DNA from: Methanobacteriota archaeon
GTDB lineage: Archaea > Thermoplasmatota > Poseidoniia > Poseidoniales > Poseidoniaceae
Assembly (NCBI GenBank): GCA_002720095.2
Contig: PBGP02000003.1
Coordinates: 1 to 60,950, forward strand
DNA length: 60,950 nucleotides
Reading direction: 5' to 3'
This document shows, one piece after another, positions 1 through 8,726 of this stretch. The stretch's first letter is position 1. Each line of letters starts with the position of its first letter. The notes beneath the pieces are model-generated. The model did no database searches and was not told the origin of the DNA. It was given only the letters and a program-made list of their open reading frames with translations. Both the position numbers and the translations under genes were made by a program.

Positions 1-65
1 TCTGCAAATTCCGAAGCTAATTGTTGGAGCATTTTCTGCTCTTCACTGAGATTAAATTCTACCAT
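1..65 (-). CDS. Acyl-CoA dehydrogenase, N-terminal fragment (runs off the window)
   Basis: An ATG on the minus strand at 65-63 opens a frame that stays open to the window edge and encodes about 21 residues. They begin MVEFNLSEEQKMLQQLASEF. The pattern of a short hydrophobic start, then S/T-E-E-Q followed by an amphipathic helix, is the usual N-terminus of acyl-CoA dehydrogenases, flavoproteins that oxidise acyl-CoA to enoyl-CoA in beta-oxidation or branched-chain amino acid breakdown. Only this helix is visible, so the substrate class cannot be judged. It lies 29 bases downstream of the 861-residue SPFH/Tudor gene in the same direction. Confidence 0.6.
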   Translation of the reverse strand, partial: MVEFNLSEEQKMLQQLASEFA

Positions 66-94
66 GATAGTCTTGCTAATCACTAGGTTATTAA

Positions 95-2680
95 TTATTG
101 ACGAATTTGGATCCTTTCTGAAGTAACCCATTCATCCCAACTAGTATCAAATCCAATATAATGAATAAGATATCGTTCATCATTTATTTCTATAATAGTT
201 GCATCCCACCAACTACCTCTCCATTCTACCTTAACATCCTGTTCTACCTGAAAATTATTGTTTAATGGATGAGAATTTGGCCTAACTTTCCATCCTCTTG
301 GACCAACAACATATATTGTATTTCTAGTTTCAATTCTGGCAGTAGCATTTTCATCATAAGTGATATTTAGGATCTGAGAAGTTTTTACAGGTCCTTCATC
401 TAATATTGGATGAGCATAAGCATGTCCTCTTAGTATTGGTTCACTGAATGTTTTTTCATCGATTAACGCATCTTTGATAACAACCTCGGTTTTTTGTTGA
501 ATCTCATTTTTTTGATTCTCAGCATTTATCAAGAATTTTACTAATTCTCGATAATTAATTTCTGAATCTAATTCTATGCCAAGTTCATTAAACTGATTCC
601 TGACATCCTCTACAGAAACAGGATTATCTCCCATTTCAGTTAAAACCTTAAAATATTGTTTTGCAGAGATAGTTCCATTATTTTCATAATCAAATACTTG
701 AAACGCATTAATTAATTCTTGTTCAGCTTCTGAAATTTCCTCCACATATTTTTTAATATCTTCAATTTCTTCTTCTAGTTTTTCTATTCTACCCCATTCT
801 ACATTATCCTCAATATCTCCATCATCAAAATGAATTAAAAAGGTATGATTATCATGTTCCAAAAATATTTTCCCAGGATAATATGTTCCATAATTTTTCC
901 AGTTTACTAATACTCTTTCACCAATTGAAAATGGAGGTCTTGCAGGCCTAATTGTACCTGGTGCAGTTCCAATTACAACTGCAAATTTATTTTCGGTGAT
1001 TCCACCATCTTTTAGTACATTTATTCTGTAGGTGCCATCCTCGTTTACATTAGTCACGGTACAACGATCTAACCACATTGCATTGGTTGGGCTATGGTAC
1101 TCTACATGGTCTCCAATATTAAATGACTGAGGTAATTTAATTTCTTTTGAAGCAGGAGGTTGTGAAAACTGTGCATTTTCTCCAATCATCCCTAATTCGT
1201 GAAGTGCGTTAATCACTGCGGATGTAACTGTAGTAGTATCATTGTTAATTATGGTATTGTGTACAATATCTCCTTTTACGATAGAATCCTGCATCTTAAT
1301 CGCGTTTTTTTTTGACTCTTCCACGTTGGAATGTGGAACTGAAATCCATTCATTTCCATCCCACATGAACTTTCCATCTGGACTAAAAATCGTCTTTTCT
1401 TCAGGCTGATTTTTCATTATTTCTGAACCTTTTCCATCAGCTAATTTCTGTTCTGTTTGTTGTTTGAGAAATTCTTTCATAACGTCTGAGTCTAGTGCAT
1501 TATTTTCTGCAGCTAATCGCATCATTTCTGCTTGTATTTCATCAGCTTGAGCCTGTCTTTCTGAATTTAAATTTGCTTTTAATTCCATTCTTTTTCTTTT
1601 GTTTTCTTGGACTTGTTCAAACATTGACATTGCCCGTTTTACTTTTTCATCTTCAGCTTTACTATCTAGGATTAGATTATCACGCCTCATTGAAAGTTCT
1701 TGTTCGTGTCTAATTTGTAATTCCTCAGTTTCATTTTTTGCTAATTCAATTTTATCTTGGCTTGCTTTTAGTGCAAATTTCCTGTCCATTTCTTCTAATT
1801 GTTGAATTAATTCTTTTTCATTTGTTTGTTGTGATTTTAGGGTATTCCATCTTGCATCATCAATGTTTTTTTGTGCATTAATTTCAGCAATTTCTGCGGC
1901 AAAATTACGTTGAGCTTCTACAGTAATATCTTGAACATGTATTTGATGTAATAAATCGAGTTCTCTTTTTCTTTTTGATAATGTTGCTTCCATTTCAATT
2001 TGTGCTTCTTCATCTATAATCGTTTTGTGTTTTCTTAGATTATCTACTTCGTTTTGCATTGAAATTAAGTTTTCAAATTCAGTTTGATTCCAATTTGCGT
2101 AACAATTGAGAAATTGTAGCCCCAAACTTCTCAAAGTTTTTGAAAGATTTGCCCTTAAAATAGCTTTCAAGTCTTCTTGCAAATTTGAATCTGATTTAAT
2201 TTCTTCAAGTGTGTTGGGACTAATGATTTCTGTATTGACTAGTGAATTCACTTCTGGAGATAAAATCTCAACTAAATTATCAATCCCTATTGTTACTTGT
2301 CCTTTGGCTGGGAATTGTAGTAGTAATGTGGTGTCTTGAGTAATAAATTCTACTTTTAGTGAAACTAATCCTGAAATTTCATGACCATCTGAAGTGCGTC
2401 CAGAAATAAGTAATAATAAATCATGGGGCCCCAATAAAATAAACATAAATGCTCTATTTGGTTGGCCTTTGCCAAATATTTTTGAGAGAATACCTACTTT
2501 TGGATTCACTTCCATTTTTGTTTGTGTGGATATGCCTATAACGTTTCCATTTTCTATTACTACACATGCCTCATTTGGTTTTAATACCACTTTTTCTCCA
2601 TGTTTGACATGCCTATCTAAATAGTATTGGGCTATAACCCCTGGGTTAGTACGCCACCGAAATCTATTCTTTTCAGCCAT
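95..2680 (-). CDS. SPFH-like / coiled-coil / Tudor / EF-hand / Tudor-knot multidomain protein
   Basis: This 861-residue protein has an unusual architecture. Residues 1-195 look like an SPFH (band 7) type beta-rich domain without a signal peptide or clear membrane helix. Residues 200-415 are a long charged coiled coil rich in E, K and Q. Residues 430-448 hold a DGKFMWDGNEW motif. Two small Tudor/agenet-like beta barrels follow at about 520-570 and 585-635. An EF-hand-like pair sits at about 653-720; its first loop starts at D664 (DYENNGTIS) but has Gln instead of Glu at loop position 12, and the second loop is degenerate. Residues 810-860 resemble the Tudor-knot/MBT-type domain of eukaryotic chromatin proteins (WWDATII, then YLIHYIGF and WDEWV). 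The fold assignments are pattern-based. It is probably cytoplasmic and perhaps scaffold-forming. It probably forms a transcription unit with the small gene just upstream (2685-3215). Its function is unknown. Confidence 0.7.
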   Translation of the reverse strand: MAEKNRFRWRTNPGVIAQYYLDRHVKHGEKVVLKPNEACVVIENGNVIGISTQTKMEVNPKVGILSKIFGKGQPNRAFMFILLGPHDLLLLISGRTSDGHEISGLVSLKVEFITQDTTLLLQFPAKGQVTIGIDNLVEILSPEVNSLVNTEIISPNTLEEIKSDSNLQEDLKAILRANLSKTLRSLGLQFLNCYANWNQTEFENLISMQNEVDNLRKHKTIIDEEAQIEMEATLSKRKRELDLLHQIHVQDITVEAQRNFAAEIAEINAQKNIDDARWNTLKSQQTNEKELIQQLEEMDRKFALKASQDKIELAKNETEELQIRHEQELSMRRDNLILDSKAEDEKVKRAMSMFEQVQENKRKRMELKANLNSERQAQADEIQAEMMRLAAENNALDSDVMKEFLKQQTEQKLADGKGSEIMKNQPEEKTIFSPDGKFMWDGNEWISVPHSNVEESKKNAIKMQDSIVKGDIVHNTIINNDTTTVTSAVINALHELGMIGENAQFSQPPASKEIKLPQSFNIGDHVEYHSPTNAMWLDRCTVTNVNEDGTYRINVLKDGGITENKFAVVIGTAPGTIRPARPPFSIGERVLVNWKNYGTYYPGKIFLEHDNHTFLIHFDDGDIEDNVEWGRIEKLEEEIEDIKKYVEEISEAEQELINAFQVFDYENNGTISAKQYFKVLTEMGDNPVSVEDVRNQFNELGIELDSEINYRELVKFLINAENQKNEIQQKTEVVIKDALIDEKTFSEPILRGHAYAHPILDEGPVKTSQILNITYDENATARIETRNTIYVVGPRGWKVRPNSHPLNNNFQVEQDVKVEWRGSWWDATIIEINDERYLIHYIGFDTSWDEWVTSERIQIRQ

Positions 2681-2684
2681 ATTC

Positions 2685-3215
2685 TCATTGTGTGTCTAAA
2701 TAGCCATACATTATGAGTTTTCTCTGTGAAAAGTATTCTTTTGACTTTACCAGAATTTTTCGAATCTCTCTAGAAATAGTATTTAAATCAGACTCTTCAG
2801 AATCTGTTTCGATTAGATTAGTTAAATTTTCTATATGATTTTTACATATTTCTAATTTGTCTAATGTATTAAAATCATGTTCAATTAAAACTTTTAATGA
2901 TTTTTTATTCATCTTTGCAGCAGCAGCATGTTTTGAATTTGTGGAGTGAGACAAACCAAAACGAGCGTCTGAAGTGAATTGATCACATATTTCAATAATG
3001 TCTTGTAATGAACTTCTTAAATTTCGTTGTTTATTTCTATGTGCCTTTGTGTATAACATGTCTATTTGAATTCGGAGTCTATCTATTCTTCCTTGAACTT
3101 CGGTTCTCAATGATTCATCTGAATCGATTAATTTACCCTTTTGGTATCCATTATAAGCTGTAAATAAAAGTCTAGTTGCAGAAATTGCAGCAGAGATACT
3201 TGGATCGGGGAACAT
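2685..3215 (-). CDS. Unknown helical protein coupled to the SPFH/Tudor gene
   Basis: This protein of about 176 residues is not a family I recognise. After a short N-terminal stretch (MFPDPSISAAISATRLLF) it is almost entirely predicted alpha-helix, rich in charged residues, with no signal peptide and no obvious catalytic motif. I prefer the ATG at 3215; a TTG 14 codons upstream (3257) is also possible. The gene ends only 4 bases before the start of the 861-residue SPFH/Tudor protein on the same strand, so the two are probably co-transcribed and may act together. The helical content would suit a partner of the coiled coil of that protein, but this is inference. Confidence 0.55.
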   Translation of the reverse strand: MFPDPSISAAISATRLLFTAYNGYQKGKLIDSDESLRTEVQGRIDRLRIQIDMLYTKAHRNKQRNLRSSLQDIIEICDQFTSDARFGLSHSTNSKHAAAAKMNKKSLKVLIEHDFNTLDKLEICKNHIENLTNLIETDSEESDLNTISREIRKILVKSKEYFSQRKLIMYGYLDTQ

Positions 3216-3278
3216 TATGCCTGCCAAAAGTAATTCATATACAATAATATTGTTCAAATTACATATCTCTTGAATTTT

Positions 3279-4304
3279 TTAGGTATGGTTCAAGATAGAA
3301 TTAATCGAATCTATTATCGTATCTTCCGGATTATATGCTTTAATCTGTAATTTTTCCCAACTATCCCCCACATCATAACTTACTTTAATTCCCAAACTCT
3401 TTTTTAACTGTTTTATTGATAATTTTGGATGAAATATTGCCAAAAAGTAAGCAATAAACTTCGGCAATCTTTTAGTAGGCCATCGACCACCTTTTTTCAA
3501 TTTTAATATTTGACCTATTTCCTTCATCCACATATCACTTGAATGAATCAAAAACCGTCTTTTGTTTTCTCCTAATTCTAGAGCATTTACATGAGCTAAA
3601 GCTACATCTCTAACATCTACAAAGTTAATATTAATATCCAATACAAACGGTGGACCACTGACATAATGTTTCAGATATGACATTGAGCCTTCAAGATGTC
3701 TGGGATGAAATATTGGACCAAAAACAATTGATGGATGGATTGTAATTAATCTAATATTCCTATTTTCAGCCCATTTCCTAATTCTTCTTTCTGCTTCTGC
3801 TTTAGCAAAACCATAGGGGTTTGATTTCAAGGAAGCATCTTCACACCAATTAGAAACTGTAAACACACTATTATTTTCAAATTTAGTTGGCCTAATTGCG
3901 GCAATTGATGAGGTATGTACGATTGTCTTGACGTTCTCCATCACAGAACATAAATTTTCAACTCCGACTACGGATGTATCTATAACATCTTTTTGTGGAT
4001 CTAATTTTCCTACCAATAGATTTGCGGCACAATGAATTACTTTTTCACACCCATCAACAGCATTTTTTAATGATTCCAGATCAAATAAATCACCATATAC
4101 GACTTCCAGTATTTCGCTGTTCGGAAGTAAATTCTTTAGTGAAGTATCTCTCATCATTGCTCTAGTTTTAATACCTTTTTTTAGCAATTCATTCACAACA
4201 TGTGCTCCAATAAAACCACTCGCACCAGTGACTAGAACTGGTTGTTTTTGAGCTCCCATATATTGTAATAACCAGTGTAGCAAATCAATTTTTTGTGTAG
4301 TCAT
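3279..4304 (-). CDS. NAD(P)-dependent epimerase/dehydratase (extended SDR)
   Basis: This 341-residue extended short-chain dehydrogenase has the Rossmann glycine motif TGASGFIGAHVV near residues 26-37. An acidic-residue region (YGDLFD) follows, then a catalytic-type Ser/Thr (HTSSIAAI) and the YGFAK version of the YxxxK motif. The family acts on nucleotide sugars, hydroxysteroids or flavonoid-like ketones; the overall look (dihydroflavonol-reductase/HpnA-like, with IHPSIVFGP) fits an NADPH-dependent reductase or an epimerase, and the substrate cannot be read from the sequence. An alternative start at the internal Met at 4259 would place the Rossmann strand closer to the N-terminus, as is usual. 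It is divergent from cysS with a gap of about 70 bases holding the presumed promoters. Confidence 0.8.
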   Translation of the reverse strand: MTTQKIDLLHWLLQYMGAQKQPVLVTGASGFIGAHVVNELLKKGIKTRAMMRDTSLKNLLPNSEILEVVYGDLFDLESLKNAVDGCEKVIHCAANLLVGKLDPQKDVIDTSVVGVENLCSVMENVKTIVHTSSIAAIRPTKFENNSVFTVSNWCEDASLKSNPYGFAKAEAERRIRKWAENRNIRLITIHPSIVFGPIFHPRHLEGSMSYLKHYVSGPPFVLDININFVDVRDVALAHVNALELGENKRRFLIHSSDMWMKEIGQILKLKKGGRWPTKRLPKFIAYFLAIFHPKLSIKQLKKSLGIKVSYDVGDSWEKLQIKAYNPEDTIIDSINSILNHT

Positions 4305-4376
4305 AAATTATCATTTTACAGGAATTTGAATACTTCTAACATCAATATTGAAGTTGGTTATCTATTAGCGTCAGAC

Positions 4377-5876
4377 ATGGCGCTAATGATTTATGATACA
4401 CGGCGCAGAAAAAAAATCCTATTTAAACCGATAAATAGCGGCAATGTGTCGATGTATGTGTGTGGTGTAACAGTATACGATTTATGTCATCTGGGTCATG
4501 CAAGATGTTATGTGGCATTTGATGTAGTTCATAGATGGTTAGAGGCATCTGGATATGATGTGAATTATATACAAAATTTTACAGATATCGATGATAAGAT
4601 TATTGAAAGAGCCAAGGAAAATGGTGTTGATTTTTTAAAAATAGTAAATGAAAATATTGACGCATATTTTGAAGATATGGATTCTTTAAATATTTTAAGG
4701 GCAGATCAATATCCTAGATGTACAGAATATGTTGAAAAAATGATTACAATCATTGAGAGTCTAATACAGAAGAATCATGCATATGTAGCCGCAGACGGAG
4801 TTTACTTTCATGTTGAATCATCTCCAGAAAAGTATGGGGTTTTGACAGGTCAGAAAATCGATGCAGTTTTGGATGGAGCAGGTGGAAGAGTTTCTAATTC
4901 GGGTAAAGGAAAAAAAGATCGTAAAGACTTTGCATTATGGAAGTTAGCTAAGGAAGGAGAACCAAGTTGGGGTAGTCCTTGGGGTGCAGGAAGACCTGGA
5001 TGGCATATTGAGTGTACTGCAATGAGTATGGATCATTTAGGAGAGCAATTTGATATTCATGGTGGTGGTCATGATTTAAGGTTCCCTCATCATGAGGCAG
5101 AAATCTTTCAGGGTGAATGTCACACTGGAAAGTCTCCTGTTGTGAATTATTGGTTACACAATGGTTTTGTTAATATGAATGGTGAAAAAATGAGCAAAAG
5201 TTTAGGAAATTTTTGGACGATTAGAGATATAACTTCTAAAGTACACCCACTTGTTCTAAGATTTGCCTTACTCAATGCCCAATATCGTTCACCAATTGAC
5301 ATGAATGAACAGCTATTACAAGATGCTGGAATAAATCATCAAAGACTTTTGGACTCATACAGATTAGCATTTAATAGTTGGAACGGAACTGAAGAGAAAA
5401 ATTTACGCAGTTTGCCTGAACCAAATATATCCTCTACTGATTCATTAGCTCACTCTTTGGGTTTAATAGAAAAATTCGCTGAAGAGTTTGCTTTGGCAAT
5501 GGATGACGATTTTAATACGAGGCAGGCGATATCTAAAACAATGTCTATTGTGCGCGAAATAAATCGTTTATTAAAATCAAATTTAGATTCAAGAGACTTA
5601 AAATCAGTCGGTTTTTACGCACTCGAACTGTTTGAACAACAAGCCGGAAATGTGTTGGGTTTACTCCCTGAACGTGATAAAATAAATTTCAAACAAAACT
5701 TGATTAATCCTAAAAAGGAAAAAATAATGGAGGCCGTTGAAAATTTACTCACTCAAAGGACTGAGGCTAGGGCTGAAAAAAATTGGAAAGAGGCAGATAG
5801 AATAAGAGACATTCTTCTAAACATGGGAGTTGTCGTGAAAGATACGCCTAATGGCCCTGAATGGGACTTATCTTAA
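4377..5876 (+). CDS. cysS: Cysteine--tRNA ligase
   Basis: Cysteinyl-tRNA synthetase attaches cysteine to tRNA-Cys in the cytoplasm. The 499-residue protein has the class I HIGH-type signature as HLGH within DLCHLGHARCYVAFD. It also has the zinc and cysteine-binding Cys just before it (YVCGVTVYD), the WHIECTAMS segment, the GGGHDLRFPHHE motif with its zinc ligands, and KMSKS (GEKMSKSLGNFW). The length is normal for the family. The open frame extends 28 codons further upstream, but the ATG at 4377 fits the usual N-terminus (YDTRRRKK) and avoids the divergent SDR gene; an ATG at 4386 is also possible. The last bases overlap the convergent amidohydrolase gene by 4. Confidence 0.97.
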   Translation: MALMIYDTRRRKKILFKPINSGNVSMYVCGVTVYDLCHLGHARCYVAFDVVHRWLEASGYDVNYIQNFTDIDDKIIERAKENGVDFLKIVNENIDAYFEDMDSLNILRADQYPRCTEYVEKMITIIESLIQKNHAYVAADGVYFHVESSPEKYGVLTGQKIDAVLDGAGGRVSNSGKGKKDRKDFALWKLAKEGEPSWGSPWGAGRPGWHIECTAMSMDHLGEQFDIHGGGHDLRFPHHEAEIFQGECHTGKSPVVNYWLHNGFVNMNGEKMSKSLGNFWTIRDITSKVHPLVLRFALLNAQYRSPIDMNEQLLQDAGINHQRLLDSYRLAFNSWNGTEEKNLRSLPEPNISSTDSLAHSLGLIEKFAEEFALAMDDDFNTRQAISKTMSIVREINRLLKSNLDSRDLKSVGFYALELFEQQAGNVLGLLPERDKINFKQNLINPKKEKIMEAVENLLTQRTEARAEKNWKEADRIRDILLNMGVVVKDTPNGPEWDLS

Positions 5877-8671
5877 GCAGGAGGCTTTCTTGGAGGTAAT
5901 TTCATTTTTACTTCTTCTGTACTATCCCATTGGCTGAAATCGGAATTATTTTTCCGACTACCTAAAAATAGTGTAACAGATATGATTGTGATGAAAATTA
6001 ATGCAATAATAATCACGATTAAAGTGGTTTTTTGAGATGATTCAGACTCAAGTGAACTTGCTTGTTCACAAGCTTTTTCGGTACAAACCCAGTCTCCAGA
6101 GTTACTACAGACACAATCATTGCAATCTACATTTTTAACTTGTCCAAAACTACAAACTGCATCATTTTGAGAATTTCCGTCATTAGAATTATTCTCAGAT
6201 TCATCGATACAACCATCTTGATCTACATCTTTATTTGAGGCATCTTCAGAAGGACATAAATCAGAATTATCACCAACTCCGTCATTATCAGAATCTTTAG
6301 TTTCGTCAGCATCGTATGGGAAATCATCTTGATCTCCGCAGACACCATCATTATCTGTATCATCTAATGCATCATTTGGGCATGGATCTTTGTTATTTCC
6401 AACTCCATCTCCGTCTGAGTCGTACCATTCAGTTGGATCGTTTGGAAATGCATCTGTCCAATCAGAATACCCGTCTTCATCAGTATCTACATTGTTAATT
6501 TCAGAATTCAAACGATATCCATTGTCGTTCAATTCAATGTTATAATAAGCAGACCATAAGTCAATATTTCCTAGTGAATTGAAAGGAATCGACTTATTAA
6601 GTGTTTCAAAGTAATAATCATCTCCATACGTAAAGACTGAGTCTAAATGAGTCCCTCCAGACAGTCCTGGATATTTACCGTTAAACCAATCTTCGAATTC
6701 AGAAAACGTCATGGTGTTTGCATAGTTAAATGAATCATACATTTCATTCATATCGAATTTCATAGCATTTTCTAAATCTTGTGAGATACTTGACCAAGTT
6801 TGGCCTCCTTTTGGAACCCCATTAAATGTTATATCTACAGACTTACTAAATCCATTCCCTAAAATTACTTCACTACCTACACCGAGTTGTGTTAATAGAA
6901 ATTCGTCTCCGAAAAGAGGTAGACCCCCTACAATAGTTAATTTCATATCAGGATCGATTGATTCGATAAGATTTCTGTATGGATCATTTCTGAACGAATC
7001 TACAACCATTAAGTCTGCACTTAAACCTACTTTGATTCTTCCAACATGTTCATTCCAATTCATTCCGTCAGCAGGATTACTTGTCACCATTTGAACTAAT
7101 TCATAATCAGTGAAAACATCTCCAAATCTATTAGAATCTAACCAATCTGCCATTTTTAATTCATGAAGAGGATTCTTTGTGCCTGATGGAGACCAATCAG
7201 GGGCAAGTGAAATTGTGACACCTTCTTGTTTAGCAGTTACAACATCTGTAGTATCCCCATATAATAGAAGGTTTGATGTTGGAGACCAAACAAGATCAGC
7301 TCCAACATCACCCATTGCGGAAAATTCAGGTTGTCCCAATCCAGTTCCATGGATTAACATTAATTCTCCTACTAATAATTCATTGTTGACTAATATATCA
7401 AATTCGGCCCTTGAAGACTCGTCGGTACCTTCGGCTAAATGTAAGAACCATGCATCTAATTCACCAGATTGATTTCCATTTTTGATATGATTTCCAATAT
7501 AGTCATCTTCTAATTCTGTAACTTTAGTATGCATATAATCTCTACCGAAATTATAGTACTCTATATTTCTGGCTAATATTGAAGCAAATTCATCATCATC
7601 ACTTGTAGGATTTCCTTGTACTGCAGTTGTTCCACCAGCAATTGCTCGAACCTCGACATATTTCATGGATTCATGTTCTAGATCCCAATAATCCCATCCT
7701 TGAATTAATGATTTTGCGCCAGTAACATCTATTGAATACGTTGGATTATTTCTCCATTGATATCTATTTTCATAAAAATCACCATTCCTATGATCTAATG
7801 AGTAATCCCATAGTGGAACCATGTTGTAGTGAATGTGATTGTGAGCGTCAATAATTCCAGGATATATTGTTCCAGCTGTTTCAACAATCGGAATACCTTG
7901 TAAATTTATTTCAGAAGGTATCGAACCGTCCTCCCATATGGCTTCTATTAGTCCATTAGTAACCATTACATTTCCATAATCAATCACACTACCTTCTGAT
8001 TCCATGGTTACGATTCTACCTTTGAGAACATATGATCCGTCATGATATAAATCACCTGTATTTGGATAACAAGACCCAATTGGATGATTTGTACCAGGAC
8101 CTCCATCCTCTGACGGCCAAACTTCACTGTTAGAAATTCCTGGAGTTGGAGGATCAATTTTTGACCAATTACCTTCTGAGTCTCTACCGTAAGAAATATC
8201 CCAATCAGAATCATATGCTTCGAAAGAAAAACTATCCAATAAGTTATTCGATGTGTCTAAGACTTTAACAGTATTACCTGTGAAATAATTAAATTCTAGG
8301 TCAGAATCCACTCTATAAAAAACCAAATATTCACCACTTGGAAGTATTGTATCCCACCCAATAGAACAGGATTGAGATCCATCTTCACCTGAAACTTCCA
8401 AGATCCAATTTGAAATATTTATATCATTAGATGTTGGATTATATAACTCCAAAAACATATCAGTATACAGACCAAATTTACCATCTCCATTCCAATCCGT
8501 TCCATTGTAATCTTCTTTGTTTGGTGAAACTAGAATTTCATTAATAACTACATGATTTGGAATTTCTGCGGAAGTTGACCGTATAGTATCATTAGATATT
8601 GGAAGTGTTGAAATTAGAAAACTAACTATTACTATCCAGCACATTGAATGTGCATTTGATCTTCTGCTCAT
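5873..8671 (-). CDS. Secreted amidohydrolase with lamin-tail domain, TSP3 calcium repeats and C-terminal membrane anchor
   Basis: This large exported protein (about 932 residues) starts with an Arg-Arg signal peptide and hydrophobic core (CWIVIVSFLISTLP). A lamin-tail-like domain follows (VVINEILVSP ... LELYNPTSNDINISNW). Next comes an amidohydrolase family 1 domain of about 380 residues with the metal-binding start PGIIDAHNHIHYN, later His residues in FLHLAEG and LIHGTGLGQ, and an Asp in SLAPDWSPSG. Then come several DxDxDGxxD thrombospondin type 3 repeats, a Cys-rich stretch, and one transmembrane helix near residues 880-905 with a short basic Pro-rich tail. The enzyme would face outward and probably hydrolyses a C-N bond (imidazolonepropionase or peptidase-like relatives); the substrate is unknown. 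The ATG at 8671 gives the best signal peptide; a TTG at 8704 is possible. Confidence 0.82.
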   Translation of the reverse strand: MSRRSNAHSMCWIVIVSFLISTLPISNDTIRSTSAEIPNHVVINEILVSPNKEDYNGTDWNGDGKFGLYTDMFLELYNPTSNDINISNWILEVSGEDGSQSCSIGWDTILPSGEYLVFYRVDSDLEFNYFTGNTVKVLDTSNNLLDSFSFEAYDSDWDISYGRDSEGNWSKIDPPTPGISNSEVWPSEDGGPGTNHPIGSCYPNTGDLYHDGSYVLKGRIVTMESEGSVIDYGNVMVTNGLIEAIWEDGSIPSEINLQGIPIVETAGTIYPGIIDAHNHIHYNMVPLWDYSLDHRNGDFYENRYQWRNNPTYSIDVTGAKSLIQGWDYWDLEHESMKYVEVRAIAGGTTAVQGNPTSDDDEFASILARNIEYYNFGRDYMHTKVTELEDDYIGNHIKNGNQSGELDAWFLHLAEGTDESSRAEFDILVNNELLVGELMLIHGTGLGQPEFSAMGDVGADLVWSPTSNLLLYGDTTDVVTAKQEGVTISLAPDWSPSGTKNPLHELKMADWLDSNRFGDVFTDYELVQMVTSNPADGMNWNEHVGRIKVGLSADLMVVDSFRNDPYRNLIESIDPDMKLTIVGGLPLFGDEFLLTQLGVGSEVILGNGFSKSVDITFNGVPKGGQTWSSISQDLENAMKFDMNEMYDSFNYANTMTFSEFEDWFNGKYPGLSGGTHLDSVFTYGDDYYFETLNKSIPFNSLGNIDLWSAYYNIELNDNGYRLNSEINNVDTDEDGYSDWTDAFPNDPTEWYDSDGDGVGNNKDPCPNDALDDTDNDGVCGDQDDFPYDADETKDSDNDGVGDNSDLCPSEDASNKDVDQDGCIDESENNSNDGNSQNDAVCSFGQVKNVDCNDCVCSNSGDWVCTEKACEQASSLESESSQKTTLIVIIIALIFITIISVTLFLGSRKNNSDFSQWDSTEEVKMKLPPRKPPA

Positions 8672-8726
8672 ACCCCTTCGTATACAAACTAGCTTTTTAC
8701 TCAATCTGTTAAAAAATTATATTTCT

